A stretch of DNA of 64,000 bases from NCBI GenBank assembly GCA_008360955.1, contig LUCM01000553.1, forward strand, positions 149,826 through 213,825. The letters run 5' to 3'. Position numbers and translations under genes: made by a program. Below are positions 44,101 to 59,100 of this stretch, in pieces; the first letter of the stretch is position 1; every line of letters starts with the position of its first letter. The notes below the pieces were generated by a model. That model made no database searches, was not told the DNA's origin, and saw nothing but the letters and a program-made list of their open reading frames with translations. Source of the DNA: Fasciolopsis buskii (lineage: Eukaryota; Platyhelminthes; Trematoda; Plagiorchiida; Fasciolidae).

Positions 44101-47100
44101 AATGTAGTCAGATTATGTGCATACGAAGAGGACGAAGTTCTCGGTTAGCCGTTGATCCCAAGGGATTCAAACCTGGACACTGACGGGTTCCACGTAGTCG
44201 AAGTCCATCAGCTTGGCGTAATGCCCCAGCAAACAATGCAAACTTGAGGCTAGGTTGTGATTGCCGTCTTTATTTATTTTTCTACTCGCTGTGAGATTAG
44301 CTAAATTCAGGTTTGAATCTTTTCAACTTATGACCAAGGCAAATATGCTAGTCATGTCATTCCATGCAGAGTAATACTGGATCTAGAAGTTGGTCAGTAA
44401 TGCCACAGTATTTATGGAGGTGAATGTGTTTTGGCATGTAAAGAGACTTTTCACAATAGCCTTGTGGGTCTGGACTAAAGTTCTTATTTGTGCTTCTCGA
44501 CTTATGGCTTAAGACCGATTGGCCGGTAGTGTAGGTGACAGATCCTCGTTCTGGTTATCATCAGTAATTTTGCCCAGCGCAGAATCACAATAGTCTTATC
44601 TTTCTGTCAGTTTGAGTTGGGTTATTTCTGCCATTTAGACAGTGCGATTTCCATACTCTTTTGTTGCCATGTAATTAACCTCGGGTATTATACCCTGGGA
44701 GAAAGCATCATTCAGCCTGGGCGTTTACTCCAACTTCATACATTTAGCACAAGTGCTTATTAAAACCTTGCAGCAAGTTAAAATAAATAAATTAACTCAC
44801 TTCCGAATTGCCATAGTATTTCTTTAAAATTGGAACCCGTTACAAACAGCTTCAGAGGAAAATCAATCTAACAACTCTCCAGTGGTAACAATCCGAATAC
44901 TGGGAAGGACTATCAACACGTGATCGATTAGTGTATACGTTGTAAACTACAGATGATAATTACCATGTTTGTCCAAACAAAATAAACCGGTGGGGCATAT
45001 GTTACTTGATGCCGACTTGTTTGGTAGTTAAACGTCAAATATTTTGAAGTCACGTGTGTGTTTGTGTCCACAAAACGAGTGAATCGTTTTCACCGGTTAT
45101 TTTTGTTTCATTTCCGCTGTTTTTATAGGGACTCAGATGTGCACTGGCTGATCAGTATCACTGGAGCGATGGCTTGAAGATTATGAAAATTTCTCTATCT
45201 CGCGAGAGACAGCGACAGTCTGCGTAAGGTGAACATGATTTAGATTTTGTCCAGACATCATTGGAATCAGTAAGAACTTACAAAAATGACAACATTAACA
45301 GATTCCTTTGTTCTCCATAGTTAGGGGAACGAGAAACTTTGAAATAGCAGTTAATGGAATGTAAGGAAGACAGATTTCATATAAAAACTTTAAGGATCTA
45401 CTAAAGACAGAACACGTTGAATGTGGTCTTAAATGTGCGAGCGAAATAAATAAATCATCTAGGTATGGCTCGTTATGTAGCATTGTTATTGAACTACTCA
45501 CTGGAAATTGTAGACGAATGACACAACAGTTACATTTTTGTTGGAACCATAATCCGCACTATCTCCGAGCAGATCTATCTTATTGGTCGATCAACATGGC
45601 CAATTATCAAAGTGTGTGACTGTACCAAATAAGTGTCAGCAGGATTTGTCATTGTACAAGCAATCTAAGCCACCTCAAACTTTCTCAGGCACGAAATATT
45701 TAACTCAGCAATTATTCATGAGCTACAACTCTAGTTTAAAAAGATGAATATGAAACATCGATAAAGAGCGAGAAATTTGCCGGCAAAGCTAATGACGTGA
45801 AATTACCAAAGGAAACAAATCTGAAGTAAAATTTTGTTTTTTTTTACTCTTTTAGCACGTTTAATGATGAAATAGCAACGCGCACCATCTATCAAAAGAG
45901 AGCCACAGTCGGTAAATGGTTGCCAAATGATATAGTTGGCCAGCGGGTCCATGACAACCAGGGATGTTCTGTTATGACGCATACAATTTTTTTTCAAAAC
46001 AATTATCTGTAATCGTTGAGCATTTCTGAATTATTTATTTTTTTCACCCAGCTTGTGTTATACCGCCGCAAAATGGGCACACGTGTGCCAGATAATAAAT
46101 TACCCAGGCAAGCAATACTCTAAGCTAATATGAGGTCATGAGGGGAACAACGAATATTCGATAGTTTTCTGCAAATAATCTAACAGCAGCCAAGATCGTG
46201 AAGTTTAAGGCAAAGAACTACTTACAAAAGTGCATCTGTTGTGACTACATGATTGATCTCGCATAAACTGTAACCCATTTAGATTATGGTAAACAACAGC
46301 AGGTTAGAATGACGACAGATTTACCGTCGATAAACGTTTTCCGGTTTATACTGTGATAAAAATCTTTCGTTAGGGCAAAGCCACTAGTCCAAGAAGTGGC
46401 ACATTAGCAAGCACGGATTTGAGGGCGAGTCACTGGGACATAGCGGACCGGAGCCGCAGCAAATCCTCTCACATGCTCACCTTTGACACCATGGCGTGAC
46501 TGCATCAGCTGCATTCCAAAGAACTAAGTTTTTCAGTCTATCTGCATAATGAGAAAATGTTTCGTGAATAAGCTAAACGATGTCAGGATACTGTGACCGG
46601 CTGTCTACGTGCCACCATCTTGATCCTGACTCTGGAAGTGTCGCATGCAGTTGGTCACAGGTACTGGGATCGACTAGTCTGTTCTCTGGACATTTTTTTA
46701 ATTCCGGATCAGAATGCTCGCAACCTAGTTTCAGAGGAGCCCTGGTCCTTTGCACTTCATGAATGATTGCAGAGTTGTATATTTTAAGGCCGAAGCTAAT
46801 TTCTATCCAACAGTATGCAGCTAGAAACCAGTATTTTTGAGTAATTCTGCATTATTTACTCCAAGGTACGAAAACAGTTCCCTTAATTTCCAAAAATAAC
46901 AATCGGAAGTCAGCAAAAAGTGAGCATTATTCTTCATGAGAATACCAACAGTTTTGACGCACCTGCAGTAATAAAATTGACTAAGTGGATCTCTGTGGTT
47001 AGATGAGTGGAATCTATAAGCAACCGCCGCCGAATCCAACGTGCGCGTGGTCTTGAATTCAAGAAAACTTGATTTTTCTCACGGTTTTTGTGGTCTAATT

Positions 47101-50100
47101 GGGATCTGCTAGCAGTAGGACTACTTTAAACACTTTTCCAACCTACAGCAGGTTGTATCAGTCGGTGAATAAAGGTCAATAGGAAGGTAGTACTGAAATC
47201 GGACTCATGCAGAGAACATTCTGATACAACATTTCGTTCGAAGTAAATGTGAAAACATCTTTCTAAAATTCAGTATGTTGAATAGCGAAACACTTTGGAA
47301 CTGCCTATGGTCGGTTGGAATTCGCACACCGTCTGGAGTGCCAGGTAGTCGAAATAGAACATTTTGAAAGCGTTGGATTGTATAACAGCCGCTATTTTAC
47401 TGTCTGTCATGGAAATAAGCCGGTACAAGAACAAAACTCCACAACTGGTCATTCATGTCAACATACAGGTTGGGAAATTTGAAGTGTTTGTCAAAGCTTG
47501 GCCGTCTTACGCTAAATAAAACCTCAAAATTGACCTACTTCATACAATTAAATTTAATGACACGAATGGGATGAAATTTGTTGACGACGGTTCACGTAGA
47601 CTACCTTCGTTGTCCGTAAACACGTGAGTCTGAATAATTTACAACTATGGTCTCACTATGTCACTTGTTCGAAAAGAATTTCGTATTAGGTCGTGACCTA
47701 TAAAATTGGACTGTTTGGACGATGGACAAATCGAAGCTTGATATTAGTGAATGTCAATTTCTGACGGCGAAATTTAACTGTGATGGTTTCGACAAAACAA
47801 AAAGAAACAAATACATGTGTAGTTTGATACCGTTTCTCAAATTGGAAACCTGCCGTTAAGGCCAACCAACAAGCCGAATGAAATAACGTTCAACGAGCAC
47901 TTAAACGGCGAGTAAAAATCACGCATTTGTCTTGTAAAAGAAAAACAAATCATTTTTCAAAAAGAGTAGAACTAAAAAAAACAGAAATATCTTCCGGCAT
48001 AGCTACAAAGTGTTGGTTTGAAATGAATCACTAAAACATCCCCTTATTCAGTACAGTTTCCAGCACCAAACCTGACCAATTATAATTGGAAAAATATTTG
48101 ATTTATACCCCCTAATGGACCGCGGAAATGGGCCTTTAATTCTGACAAAACGACTATTCAGTGTGCATAGCTTTGTCTTATTTCACTTCAAGAATCATTG
48201 GTGTAGTCTCTGTTACATTTTTGTTTCTACTAGTAGAAAATATTTGCGTATATGCGTGTGTAAAACTCCCGGAGAACTTTTCATGTGTGGATCCCAGGCG
48301 CATATTTCAGTGGTTCGTTTAATTGTAATATCCGAAAACAATGTTCAAGTATCAGCCTAAAATACGTATTTAAAAAACTGGGGACTGAATGCAGCTGCTA
48401 AATTGAAAGTGGCACCGTAGAGATAAATTGATAACTCCTGGGAAAGCCTTCATGTGACTCTACAGCGCACACCCATATACGACTAACTAATTACCACTAG
48501 AATAGGTCCAGAAAGGCAGATGAGTGCAAGCAAACTGGTAATCATCTAATCACGATCATGTCAATTATCTAAAGCTAAATGATCATCTTGTTAAGTTCCA
48601 ACTGACGGGTTCTGTAAAATCACGGGAAGAAAATCAGTTACTGGTCAGTATGGTGAACTTTTTCACTTACCCAGTGATGGATATTTGTTAAGCAACGGAA
48701 TGCACATGCTGCACATACCTCTTGACTCTGGCTGTTTCGGACGAGTGGATAGCAAAAAGGGAGCGGTTCGCAAAGTCGACCACGACGTTGTTTATCTTGA
48801 TTGCAATGAGCTCAACTCAAATTGGCAAACTTATGTTTCAAACATGAATTAATTTTTCCCAAAGCTATTTAATTATATCTCCAAGTCCACTGGTTTTGTT
48901 TCTTCCAGTATCCAATATTTCAGTAGACTGGGCGTGATTTCGATTGTTGTTTTTCAGTTGAGTCACATTAATTAGTGTTTGGAATTGTTTTCGAGTCGAA
49001 GCGAGCAAAGTACTTCGTAACCTATCACTACGCCTACCAAGAAGGCGACTGAAGTTCGGCAAAGATATGACAGAGCAGCTATCTTGCAACCATTAATAAA
49101 ATAGAGCAAACTATCAAGACACTTTATGTTATTAAATATTTATCCAGTATTTCTTCATATTTTGTTTGTTGAACTGAGAAACAACGACCCTTCATGATGA
49201 GAAGAGACGTCTATTTTGGTGCAGCGCTACTTTGGTTTGCGTTAGCTGTTGGTTATTTTTGAACACAAAAACCCAGAAGACAGGGACATAATTTCAGCTA
49301 ATTAGAACTTTGCACACAATTGACGACAGTTCTTGAAAACAAGCAGGAACAGCACGGTAATTTCTGTCAATTTCGAAAATTCAAAACCAAGGAATATAAG
49401 TCAGTTGGATTAAAAACCACGGTATTCACATAGAGAAAACTGCGGGACTATCAATGAATAGGAACCAAGGTGGAAAAATTTCCGGAATCTGATGTACAAA
49501 TGCCTAGCATTAGCAGACAAGCAGTGCTCATGTCTATTTTATTTGGATTTCTATTTGAGTATGAATCCTCTAAATGTCTCGTACCAGGTATGTTTGGTTC
49601 CTATGCAGGGGTTTTAATTGGCTATTGGGTTACGTTTCCGATCAGTATCTCAAGTTCGACACCCTGCTATGGAAGCGATCCCGGCGGCCATCAAGAAACA
49701 GTAACTGTCCTACTGAGCAGAGATTGCATACCTTCTTTGTGATGTGCCTTCTACTCCTCGTGGTCAACGGCGAGATCACTAATTTGGTTGATCCTCCATG
49801 CGTATATAAGGAAATCAACAAACAACCACGGAAATGACTTTCGTTGTTCGTGGTATGCCGTAACAAGCCTTTTACGAGTTGACAAAAAGCGGAGATATAT
49901 CGCTACTTCTTTTGATAGTTTGAAGTCAAGTCATCAGCGGATGAAAGATATGTTTAAGAAAATTGAGTAACAGAATTCTATGGCAGGGCAACGCAAGGCT
50001 CCGATGAATCAATTTAAAAACTCCATCCAAGAATGCAAAACACGATAGTAGAGAAAAATTTAGCTATATTTGAGTCAAAAATCGATATTTATTAGATGGT

Positions 50101-53100
50101 CCTAATGGTGTCAGGAATAGCCACAAGAGGCAAAATCACAGAACTAAATTGTGCACATATATCTTGACCAGTAGTCAGTTAATGGACTAGATATCTTACA
50201 AATCAGATGTCTGAGATTCGATTAACAAATCACAAGACCACTGATGACAGACGGCGAACTGGAATCTTCTGTTCCATCTTATCAATTGTATGGGGTTCTG
50301 GTTTATCCATTCTCTCTTCCAGTACATCCATAGACCATCCCCGCCCTACTGCATCCGTGCAGAAAAGAAAAAACAGCGTTCACATAGCACGACGGTATTG
50401 ACATAAAGATTTTTTAAGACCGCTGATATCAGCCGCATTTGTTCGAAGTGGCCTGTCTACATTTTATCAGTAGAGTCATCTGCTAGCTGTCATTAAATTA
50501 GAAAGTGATTTCAAACTTGCTCATATGAATAACTGTGCAGGCAGCCAATTTGGAAACAAAGCAACATGGGTAAAAAGATAAAAAGATAACATGACACTCT
50601 AAATCACAAGCAGATTAAATCTACGGCGAACATGTTTGCCTAGGGTTATCGCTCCGCTTGGATAATTCACCGACGCTGTCCATTGTGAAGATGAGAATGG
50701 CCATAATTACTTTTTGCCTAAATAATTGTATTAGTCAGTTGACGGAGTTACCGCAAGCCGTCCAGCACATTGTTTTTGTTCGAAATAGTTTCCCGTTGGT
50801 TGTAAAATTACCGACGGCCATGTTGAATATAGTTTTCATCTAGCTTGGTACTTTTCACGTAAAGGCTTTGAAAATGAAATTCGCAGAGGAAGTAAATGGT
50901 GTCCGATGTTCAGAGGCATTCGAGTTTGTGCAAAAGGGACAAACTTTTCGGTCAGAACATGGTGACCCGTCTGTAGAACGGTTAGGATTTGATATTAGTC
51001 AAGGAGAACCAGGCACATTAGCTCTGTGGGTGTGGCCTGGAACTGGAGAAACAGCAATTTCGTTACACATACTGCTCCTTATCCATCCGATTTAAGATAA
51101 GCAAAAGGAGGTCTGGGACAGGCTAACGTGAAATCGGGGGCTTTACATCATTTTGTGCATACGCTGTTCAGAAAGAACTTTTGGTGTGTTGCTGAAAAGA
51201 AATTGTGTGGGATGAACTGTCCTCTTCTGGGAGGACGATGCATAGAACGAGTTTCGTTATTTGATTTTGAGGCGGACTTCTACGATTAGGACTTATCTTA
51301 TTTCGATTAAAATAAGGGATACATCGAGAAATAACCTATAACGGTTTGACGACAAATTGACAATACATGAACCTGGAGGAACATTCAAAACAGTCTCAAC
51401 GACTAAGAAAGTGGTGCGGAGGGTCAAAAATGTGGAATCGATTGAGAATCAAAAGATACGTTGTGCCCTAACAATAGAAAATAAATGTTGATTTGTGTTG
51501 GAATCATTAGTTTGGTTTGTTAGAGTTGTAAAACGACACAAAGCTCAAGGGATTTGTAAGAGTGCGACAATTCCACTATCTAAGTAGTTCCCGGAATAGT
51601 CGGATTTGACATATTGTTAACAAAATATTCCTGTTATAGGACTCTCTGCCCACGTCTGACCGATGTGAAGTCCACAGATGTGCACTTCGGTATCCCCAAC
51701 TAAATGCTAGTGACTTCTTACTTGGGCTCAATGGGATTATTATTTTCTATATAGTCCGGTTTGCTACCCGTAGACACAGCAATGCAGCTTAAGCAAATGC
51801 TCTCACAGGGACGCTTATAGTTCAGTTATTTAACACGAGGTCCTGGAGTTCAAAAGCGACAATGTTACACTGTTCATCGTTGAAAATTCCCCTTTAAGTT
51901 TGAAACGATATAAGTCGGAGATTTTTATAAACTTATTCGAGCCCCTTATAAAGGTTATCCCAGTCATAATATTTTTGTCGCATTCGTGTATGTGACCAGC
52001 AGAATTTTGGCAAATATTTTGTAGACTTTGATTGGCTTAATTCAGATAAAACCCAGCGATGAGCATAAAGGTGAGTCCGCACAAGCAGCACTTATTTAAA
52101 AGTTCTCTACAAAGTGACTCTTGATTTTGGGTGATACATAAAGGAAAGTAGAAAAAATGAAAACATTCCTTACAAACGTCCATCCAACCATGGTTATCGT
52201 GCTACTCAGAGCTCAAGTGTTTAGTGCGCCGAAGGCTTAAGATAGTTAGGAAAATCTGGCCAGTCTATCAACATTCTGCTTTGAAAATGACCAGCGAAGA
52301 TGCGAAAGTAATCACGATTTTTAACCATGAATTACTATCCAAAGAAGCGAACTGATTTTCTAGACGGCTCTATTAGGAAATCTCTTAGTCATTAAAAAAT
52401 TGCAATGCTTCACTGCATGTGAGTAATAATAAGCATTATTACGAGAAAGACTGAATGTAACATAAACGCCTGCCGATAGGCCACCGAAGGACTGGTGATT
52501 ATCGTAGTCCGCTGAGGCTTCAGCTACTCGAATTCAAAAGCATGATGCCAGTAAACAGCTGCACATGGCAAGAACCCTCCTCTTATCATTAGGTTTGCAA
52601 ATGTGGTACCGACCAGTACATGTAATCTTTGAGCTTACATATACATCCACTACGTGAAAACGTTTAACTAATTAAAGAACAAAGATATGTTGAAGTACTT
52701 CGAGCATTGTCATTTTTCATGCGGTAAATTGCTTGAGTTGTCTGTAGTAGATCGGCAAGAATTTTTAATTTAGTTCCGTAATGGATCACACAGCAGCATA
52801 GATGGTGCCAAATCACGTGCCAACGGCAAGTCGCAAAAATAAACACCAAGGTGAAAAAACTAAACTGTTTAACCAAAATGCCTTTTTGATTTTTTTCTTC
52901 TAATAAGAAAGAGCAAATAATTTATTTGATAAAAGAAAGCCATCCCAATTATAAAATGCTACTTGACAGTCGTTGGACACTTTCAGGTGATAACTTCATT
53001 GTACTTCAATGGTGTTTGAGCATGCGGTGAACAATGGGCTTGCCCGAGGCCGCCGTCTGAGGAGGCTCCTTGAAGATAGACGGCAACTTCGTCAACGAAC

Positions 53101-56100
53101 CCTAACACTTAACCGTACAGTTTATGTGCAATAACTATCGTTTATCTAATTCTGTATTCCTCCTTGCTGAGTTTCAACTTGCAGATTTGAAACCTCAACT
53201 GTCTTCACTCAGTCATTATTTTGTTTTGTTTGGCCTATCCTCGGACAGTAATAAATACTTAATTTTTGACTGTCAATTTCCTAGCACATGCGCAAACAAT
53301 CAGTCTATCAACCTTATTTATAAGCCCGGTCTTGTGTTCACTTCCTTTCCTTTGCATTTCACAAACACTTTCATTAGTTTCAATTCACCAACCACTATGT
53401 TACTGTGCCATCCATAAACATTTCGCATCAACAATCTATCCACCTCGAGAAACATTCTCGTACCAAAATTTTGATGTTTTGCTGTTACCACGCAAAGCTT
53501 TAAATAAACTGGCACTGATCTTTAGGAAATGAACATTCGTAACTCGCACTTCTTCAAATCCGTCAAATCGGAATTTATTGATCAATTCAATTTTGAATCT
53601 CATTGCGTTGTTCTCTTGAAGTGCTCAGCATTTCAGTGTTGGGTTCACTTGCTCAATATCATCCTTACAGCTGCAGTGTACAAACTAGGAATGGATTTTC
53701 GTCAGTCATAAAGACGTCCAGACAACGCGTTGCCCGCGAAAATTCAAATGCTTGAATTTGTCTCTCATTCGTGGACAAGCATCTCACTCAGTTGTCGAAG
53801 CTGTTCTCCAAGGTTCTTGCCTGTTCAAGCTGTTCTCCCATTTACAAGGTCTCGGACGCACTGGTTTACGAAGCATAGAAGACCGAAAAATTGCCTTCCG
53901 GTTTCCTACCCACTTCAAGCTACTCAGATATCTTGCTATTCTTTCTGCTGTCATTTACTATAACCGCTACTTAAATTATGTTACATCTCCAGGAATATCT
54001 GCCGCACTGTCTGTGTGTACAACACCTCTCCCCGTCATGTCTTAATTCTACTCATTCTACTCAAACTGTATGCTCTTTTTTTCTCTCTTTTAAGTTAAGT
54101 TTTGCTTTCCACCTCTCCTCTTCTTTCCGTATACTTCCATGTCTATCCATCAGAAATTTCCTTAATCTTAAAAGCAGTGGGCTCTCTGACCCCAACAACC
54201 ATTGTGCAGCTTTCTCAACTTGCCATTTCGAAGATGTTCGAACCTGGTAAATCAGAAAATGAATGTTCTCTACTTGAATGAGAACGTTAGCTGAATAAAC
54301 GTTTATATATATTTCAACAACGCCGTTCCACCCAAAGTCCACTATCTTTCATCCCATACATACGAAACTTCGAAACCCCGAAACCTTCCACCTAGTTTCA
54401 CTCGAAGGCCGATTGATAATACTGCACACATGAATTCCTCCGGGCATTTGTTCTATAAAAATGTTTTCCCATTAGACAAATTACTTCTGTCCGGATCAGT
54501 ACCATTGTACCTCAGCGGGTCCCCTTGAACGCTGGTGTTCTCCAAGGTTTCTCTTCCATTCTCCATGTTCTGTTTATAAACGACCTACTTTGGGACATCA
54601 TGTCAGTTCTGCTCCATTGAGATGATTCCATTTCCCATCGCTACCTTTGTTACCACGATGGCCGCCGGGTATACACCAAAATGTATCACCTCCACAATGT
54701 CTTCACCGTTTTTCAGGATTTTGATTTTGGAAACAATTAGGGTCCTCATGTCAAGCTAACTTCGATGCCTCAGGATCTGACCTTTTCATTTTTTTCGTTT
54801 AAATTTGTTTCGTTCACTCCAGTTTGTTTCGACTCAACCAGATTTTGCTCCACATGACCAATCTGTTTGCGAAGGTTGAGTTTTACGACTTTGTAAAGTT
54901 GGTCCTATTTCATACCTCAGCTAGCAGCTAGTGTTTGCTAAAATTGGTTTTCAGTATTTTGCCGGGGGATTCACTGATCATATTAATTCCCCTCCGTTGT
55001 ACTTGACTCGAATCCACCGCATTCGAAAACCGTGCTCACAACTAGGGTGGAGCTGTCTTTCACTCCTTCACTTCTTGGTTTATTCCAACGCAAATGGCGC
55101 GGCTTGTCCGCAACTCATCCCTAACATTACTAACCCAAAGGTATATAGACACCTCAATCTCTTTTTACCATTTATCTCTTGTTCTTCCGAGTTCACTTTT
55201 GATATCTCACCTACATTTATTCTTCTTTTACCTGTCACCTGCCAAGGAGTCTAGTCTTCCCTGGAAAACTTCTAGCACGAAATGTCGCATCTGACTCCTT
55301 CATTCAACCTTTTCCTCAGGACCCTCATACTATTTTGCACACTAACTCGATCCACTCTCTTATCCACTCACCATCAAACTAGTTCGATAATCAGAGTCAA
55401 AACTATGGTTCTTACATGAATGTCCTCCATAAAATCCTGTTCTTGTGTGCTATTTGACTGTAATATGAAGACGAGTTTTTATAACTGATTTTTTCATTTC
55501 GGAGCTATCTAAAATTTGCCGAATGCACCGTTCCACTCCTTCCGACTTATGTGCGCTACCAGGGGATGTCTTCCTTGAGGTTCGCAAGTTTGAAAATCGA
55601 TTGAGGTAACTTTCATACATTCATAAAAACAGTTCACGCAACCAATGTGAGGCAAAGAAATTGTACTACAAGTAATAATTACAATGCTGATTGTGTACAT
55701 AAAAGTCCATGCTCCACCCCTTTTCTTTTCTTTTGTCCTTTTACCCTTATTTGCCTTTCTACCTGTTTCTCTGTCTGTGTAAACATTTAAGCTAAATTTC
55801 ATTGACTACTCAACGTTTTGTATCACCGGGTCCCCTCATTATCATTACGGACATCCACTTAGACCATCAGTAGCCTCAGTCCCAGTAACTATCTGGAATT
55901 TTGACTTATCAAGAACTTCACACTTGAAACCCCTTGGTGTGGTTTGTTGCATTAAAAGAAATCAATTGTTGATCGTCGACAATCAAAAATTACTCATAAT
56001 GTGACGTAAACTTTCATCTAACCTTTAAGAAACCATGGAGGCGATTTCATCAACAGTGCATTATCTGTCGCCTTTGAATGGGTACTCGGACCCGGGACGA

Positions 56101-59100
56101 ACGATTTTCATTTGAACGGCTTATCCAATATGTTGCCGAACAGTCGACCCCTTGCTAAGGGACGACTTCACTGCTGATGGCCTAAGTATCACAAAGATTT
56201 TAGATATGACCTACAGATCAGGGGTACTTGGTTAATTTTGATACTAAAAGAAACCATGAGTATCTTTCAAGTTACATGGATTGAACCCAGTCAGACTGTT
56301 CCATTTTTGAACTGCTGTACGTAAACTGCAAACTACAGTTATTCCTTGGTCTTCACCGTGTTCAAACTTAGTATGTTTTCCTGGTCAGCCGAATTTTTTA
56401 TGGTTTTTTGAGGCCTTTACCAAACTCTGCTGACTCGGACATAGACAGAGACGGCCATTCGTGAGGCGAACTTCCAATAAATACCAATTTTGAACCCACC
56501 AGATCAAATCCGAAAGTTAAGCTGTGCCTGGTCGAACAGTTTCATTGGATTGCGGCTTACATGAATATGCGATTGCAAGTCGCACTTGTCAGCCTTATTC
56601 TACTCGATTCCATTTCCAACGAATTACGTCACGGTAACAGCTTACGGTATTGTCTATAGTTCGCAGTCGTGTCGGTCGGGTACTTGCATTTTTGTTTCCT
56701 TGCAATCGATTCAATAATCCGTATAGAAGTTCAAACAACTAGAGATTGTTAATAAAATGTGACTATTTGGTGGTGAGTTCAGTTAACTTACGCTTACTAC
56801 CCGTAAATGAACTGAATACTTTATGTTAGCATAGCTTGCTAAAGTGCTGCATTTTTACTCATCATTTCATTTTGTGTTAACCCATCACAAATGTGAAACC
56901 TTCTACGTAGCACTTCTTGAGTTTCCAGTTTTATGGCGAATTTGTTAAATACGTGTCGAATCAATAGAAGTATTCAAAGCATTGCTGGTTCACAGAAACA
57001 GCTCTTGGACTTTTCTCAAGTTTATTCGACATACTTTCAGCTTACGAATGTAAAATTAATAATCTGACATTCTCTTACTGGCTACTGTTAGTCGGAAAGT
57101 GTATGCGCCACAAGGTGGCTCACGTTTGTGGCTGATTGAGGAAGGAATAGCAGTAAAATAGCCTTTAACAGAAAAAGCATTATAATAAGGATCACTTTGA
57201 GCTAGTGTATATGAACAAAAAACCCATCCAGAAGTTAGTCGGACAGATTCCAAAACAGGATAAACCAGGTAACCTGTTGAATAATTCGAATTTCAATCTT
57301 ACATTTTCCAGCCTAATGACCAACTAAATTTGTTCGCATCTGGTTAGTAGATCAGTTCTGGAAGGCACTTATGGAATAAAAAGTTACAGTGTTATTAATA
57401 GTTCTTCGAATGATTCGCTTCTTCGGCCACTGCAAGAACGAGGCAAGAAAAACGATTTCGTTTGACGTGAATGAAAATGACGGGGAAAATATCTTAAGCA
57501 AATCGAATTGATTATGATATGCTAGAATTGAGTCGGTGTTTCATTTTTATAAAAAACAATTGACTAAGCCATCTGATTTGCTAGGAATTCGACTCCGAAC
57601 GAGTTAACCTTGATTCAACTGAGGAGGCCAAAGGAAATATTCGAAGGCAAATTAACACGAAAAAACTGACTGGAGGAAAACTCCAATACCATGGTTCTAC
57701 TCGTCTCAACAACGAGTTTTGCATTTTGGACTTCTTTTGAGCTAATGAGCGAATGCATATGACATCCGCGCCGAGACAATAAAGAGCATTTTGACCTAAT
57801 CATTTACGCTATTAAAGAGAATGAAACATTCTGCGACAAAAGGTGTGACCACAAAGGAAGGAAAACCCACCGCTTTTTCTAGGGCATCCAATAAAGCAGG
57901 AACTGGTGCCACTGTCGGTTTGAGCAGACTCTTCCAGATTTGTGACTGTTCTGTGCTGCGAATTTCAAAATCCAAGAGGCTCAGTTGACCATCAAACAGA
58001 TCAATAGTCACATTTACAGTCACCACGCGAGGCAGCGGACTTTCAGGACCAAATATTACGGATGTTTCCACATTGATTCCAAGCTAAAACCCCAGACACA
58101 AATGAAATGTGTTTATCCTGGTAATCAGTAAGCTATATTAGATCAATCAATATTACGAAATTAAAAGAATGCAGAATAAATGTTTTCATCCACATTTATT
58201 TGCTCGACGTGATGCTTATGGCTTGTAACCCGTGAACTCAATATGCGGTAACTTCCTTAAAACCACTAAAAAGCTGCATAATATGGGATCAAACCCGAAT
58301 CTTTACAGATGTTTCGGTAAACCAAGGAAGACTGAACCTTTTGCAAACATTGCGGTAGTGGAATCGGTTCAGGATCTTGCCTGGAAACCTTCCGCACATG
58401 AGCAAAGCCCAAATGGTATAAATGTGTTCTAAATACAATTGAAAATGATTAGTAGTTGTAGGTAGCATATCGCATTAAGTCACATCAAAGTAGAAAGATA
58501 TGAATGGATCGTTGCAAGACCAAAGGTCACAGGAATGTTTTGGAAGAAATGATAAATCACCGAATGACTTACATTCTTCAGTCGGTAAAATCTCCCATAG
58601 TGTTTCGAAAACGACTGGCGATTCAAAGCAAATTTTCTTCTAAACTGCGCAATGTGCTTCTCAAACGGTCCAATGATTGCTGACCAAGGCTCTGAAATCG
58701 GCCCGACCAGACTGACCATGTTCGTTAAATGGCTGTACACATAGGAACCAAACTGAGACCAACGGCAGAAAAGCAAGTTAGAACAAAATTGGCTCGATTT
58801 AGGCGAGAATGACGGAGATTGCTCATATTTATTCCGGCAAATTGTAAAGCATTCCAATTACACGAATAACGCAGCGAGCATTTAGCATTAGTCTGAAGCA
58901 GTGGGAGGCACAAATAAAATGCTAGTACTCACGTTAGCGTTTCATTTTCAGGTATTTTATGTAATCATTTTGGTAACCATGAGCGAAGCCTAATGGAAAT
59001 CAAAGACGGTTAACGACCAAACTTCGGAATCTCCAGAAACAAAAATGTTTCTCAGCATGCAGAGCATGATTCAATAAAAATTGCCGAATGCGAAGATCAC

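Larger units (their letters stand above)
48732..57870. other. LLTP intron, about 9.1 kb, with retroelement remnant
   Basis: Holds the broken reverse transcriptase and its T- and C-rich surroundings (53.1-55.5 kb), plus a weak tRNA-like fragment at 56.1 kb. A 65-codon minus-strand frame at 57056-57253 has no family match. Confidence 0.5.

Noticed and set aside
53318..54342. Minus-strand frames over the retroelement block
   Set aside because: They mirror a low-complexity T- and C-rich stretch and contain no motif.
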